Part shown: positions 5,219-5,381 of the stretch, piece after piece
Layout of the letters: each line of letters starts with the position of its first letter
Position numbering within the stretch: the first letter of the stretch is position 1
From: Lysobacterales bacterium
GTDB lineage: Bacteria; Pseudomonadota; Gammaproteobacteria; Xanthomonadales; SZUA-36
Assembly (NCBI GenBank): GCA_026196445.1
Contig: JAPHTE010000276.1
Span: 1 to 5,381 of the forward strand
Direction of reading: 5' to 3'
Length of the DNA stretch: 5,381 nucleotides
Program-made: the position numbers and the translations under genes
The notes under the pieces: generated by a model
Told to the model about the DNA's origin: nothing
What the model saw: only the letters and a program-made list of their open reading frames with translations
The model's database searches: none

Positions 5219-5381
5219 ATGACATCCTCATTTCACTTCTTGATCATTGAAAATACCGGCAAGGATGCGGCCAACATCGAGCAGGCGCTGGTTCGACAGT
5301 GGCCCACGGTGTCCCTGAAACGCGTAGATTCCGCCAGGGCCCTGCAAACAGCATTGAAGGAGCGTTCGTGGGACTGCGTGC
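5219..5381 (+). CDS. Receiver-like (response regulator) protein, N-terminal fragment
   Basis: The ATG at 5219 opens 54 codons that run off the window end. An in-frame TAA at 5204-5206 and no other start between make this the start, although no clear Shine-Dalgarno is present. The fragment follows the CheY-like pattern: strand FHFLIIEN (5-12), helix DAANIEQALVRQW (16-28), strand VSLKRV (31-36), helix SARALQTALKERS (38-50), and the start of strand 3, WDCV. In family members the phospho-accepting Asp comes a few residues after this point, just beyond the window. The usual acidic pair after strand 1 reads Glu11-Asn12 instead of Glu-Asp or Asp-Asp. The full gene could be a stand-alone regulator or a receiver joined to a PAS, GGDEF or histidine kinase output. 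Its place after the pilus ATPases suggests, but does not show, a role in motility or surface signalling. Confidence 0.62.
   Translation, partial: MTSSFHFLIIENTGKDAANIEQALVRQWPTVSLKRVDSARALQTALKERSWDCV

Noticed and set aside
1..5381. CRISPR array, tRNA, rRNA, insertion sequence or prophage elements
   Set aside because: No regularly spaced repeats, no tRNA or rRNA-like sequence, and no transposase or terminal inverted repeats were seen on either strand.

Overview
The window looks like a bacterial chromosome segment of moderately high G+C, probably from a proteobacterium and perhaps a gammaproteobacterium. That rests on a KatG catalase-peroxidase, a classical arginine deiminase, PilT-type type IV pilus ATPases, TAAGGAGGTGA-like ribosome binding sites and sigma70-like promoter elements. 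Lineage is an inference and cannot be fixed more tightly from the sequence alone. All recognisable genes lie on the + strand.

Layout. Positions 1-647 hold the 3' end of katG, closed by a textbook intrinsic terminator at 726-767. A sigma70-like promoter (780-807) and a good ribosome binding site then lead into arcA (871-2097), a complete arginine deiminase with every catalytic residue present but no other arc pathway gene in view. A 313-base AT-rich intergenic region (2098-2410) has no clear terminator. It contains a 9-bp tandem repeat and a possible 30-codon leader ORF with a strong Shine-Dalgarno sequence. Next comes a tight two-gene operon of PilT-family ATPases. The first (2411-3967, 518 aa) has an unusual N-terminal extension carrying two MshEN/GspE-N-like motifs and a proline-rich linker. 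The second (3980-5065, 361 aa) has normal PilT length and starts with TTG. An AT-rich gap (5066-5218) with a CRP/Vfr-like half-palindrome follows. The start of a receiver-like (response-regulator) gene at 5219 is cut off by the window end.

How the genes relate. katG and arcA are insulated from each other by the terminator and promoter; any link (oxidative stress, low-oxygen or acid physiology) is speculative. The two ATPases are very probably co-transcribed and may assemble or alternate on the same pilus machine. Each has a departure from the usual PilT motifs: the first in the P-loop, the second in the conserved TGH of the His-box region. The most unusual element is the fusion of a domain normally found on pilus-extension or secretion ATPases (PilB, MshE, GspE) to a retraction-type ATPase, next to a receiver-like gene. 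This could be a signal-responsive retraction module, but that is an inference.
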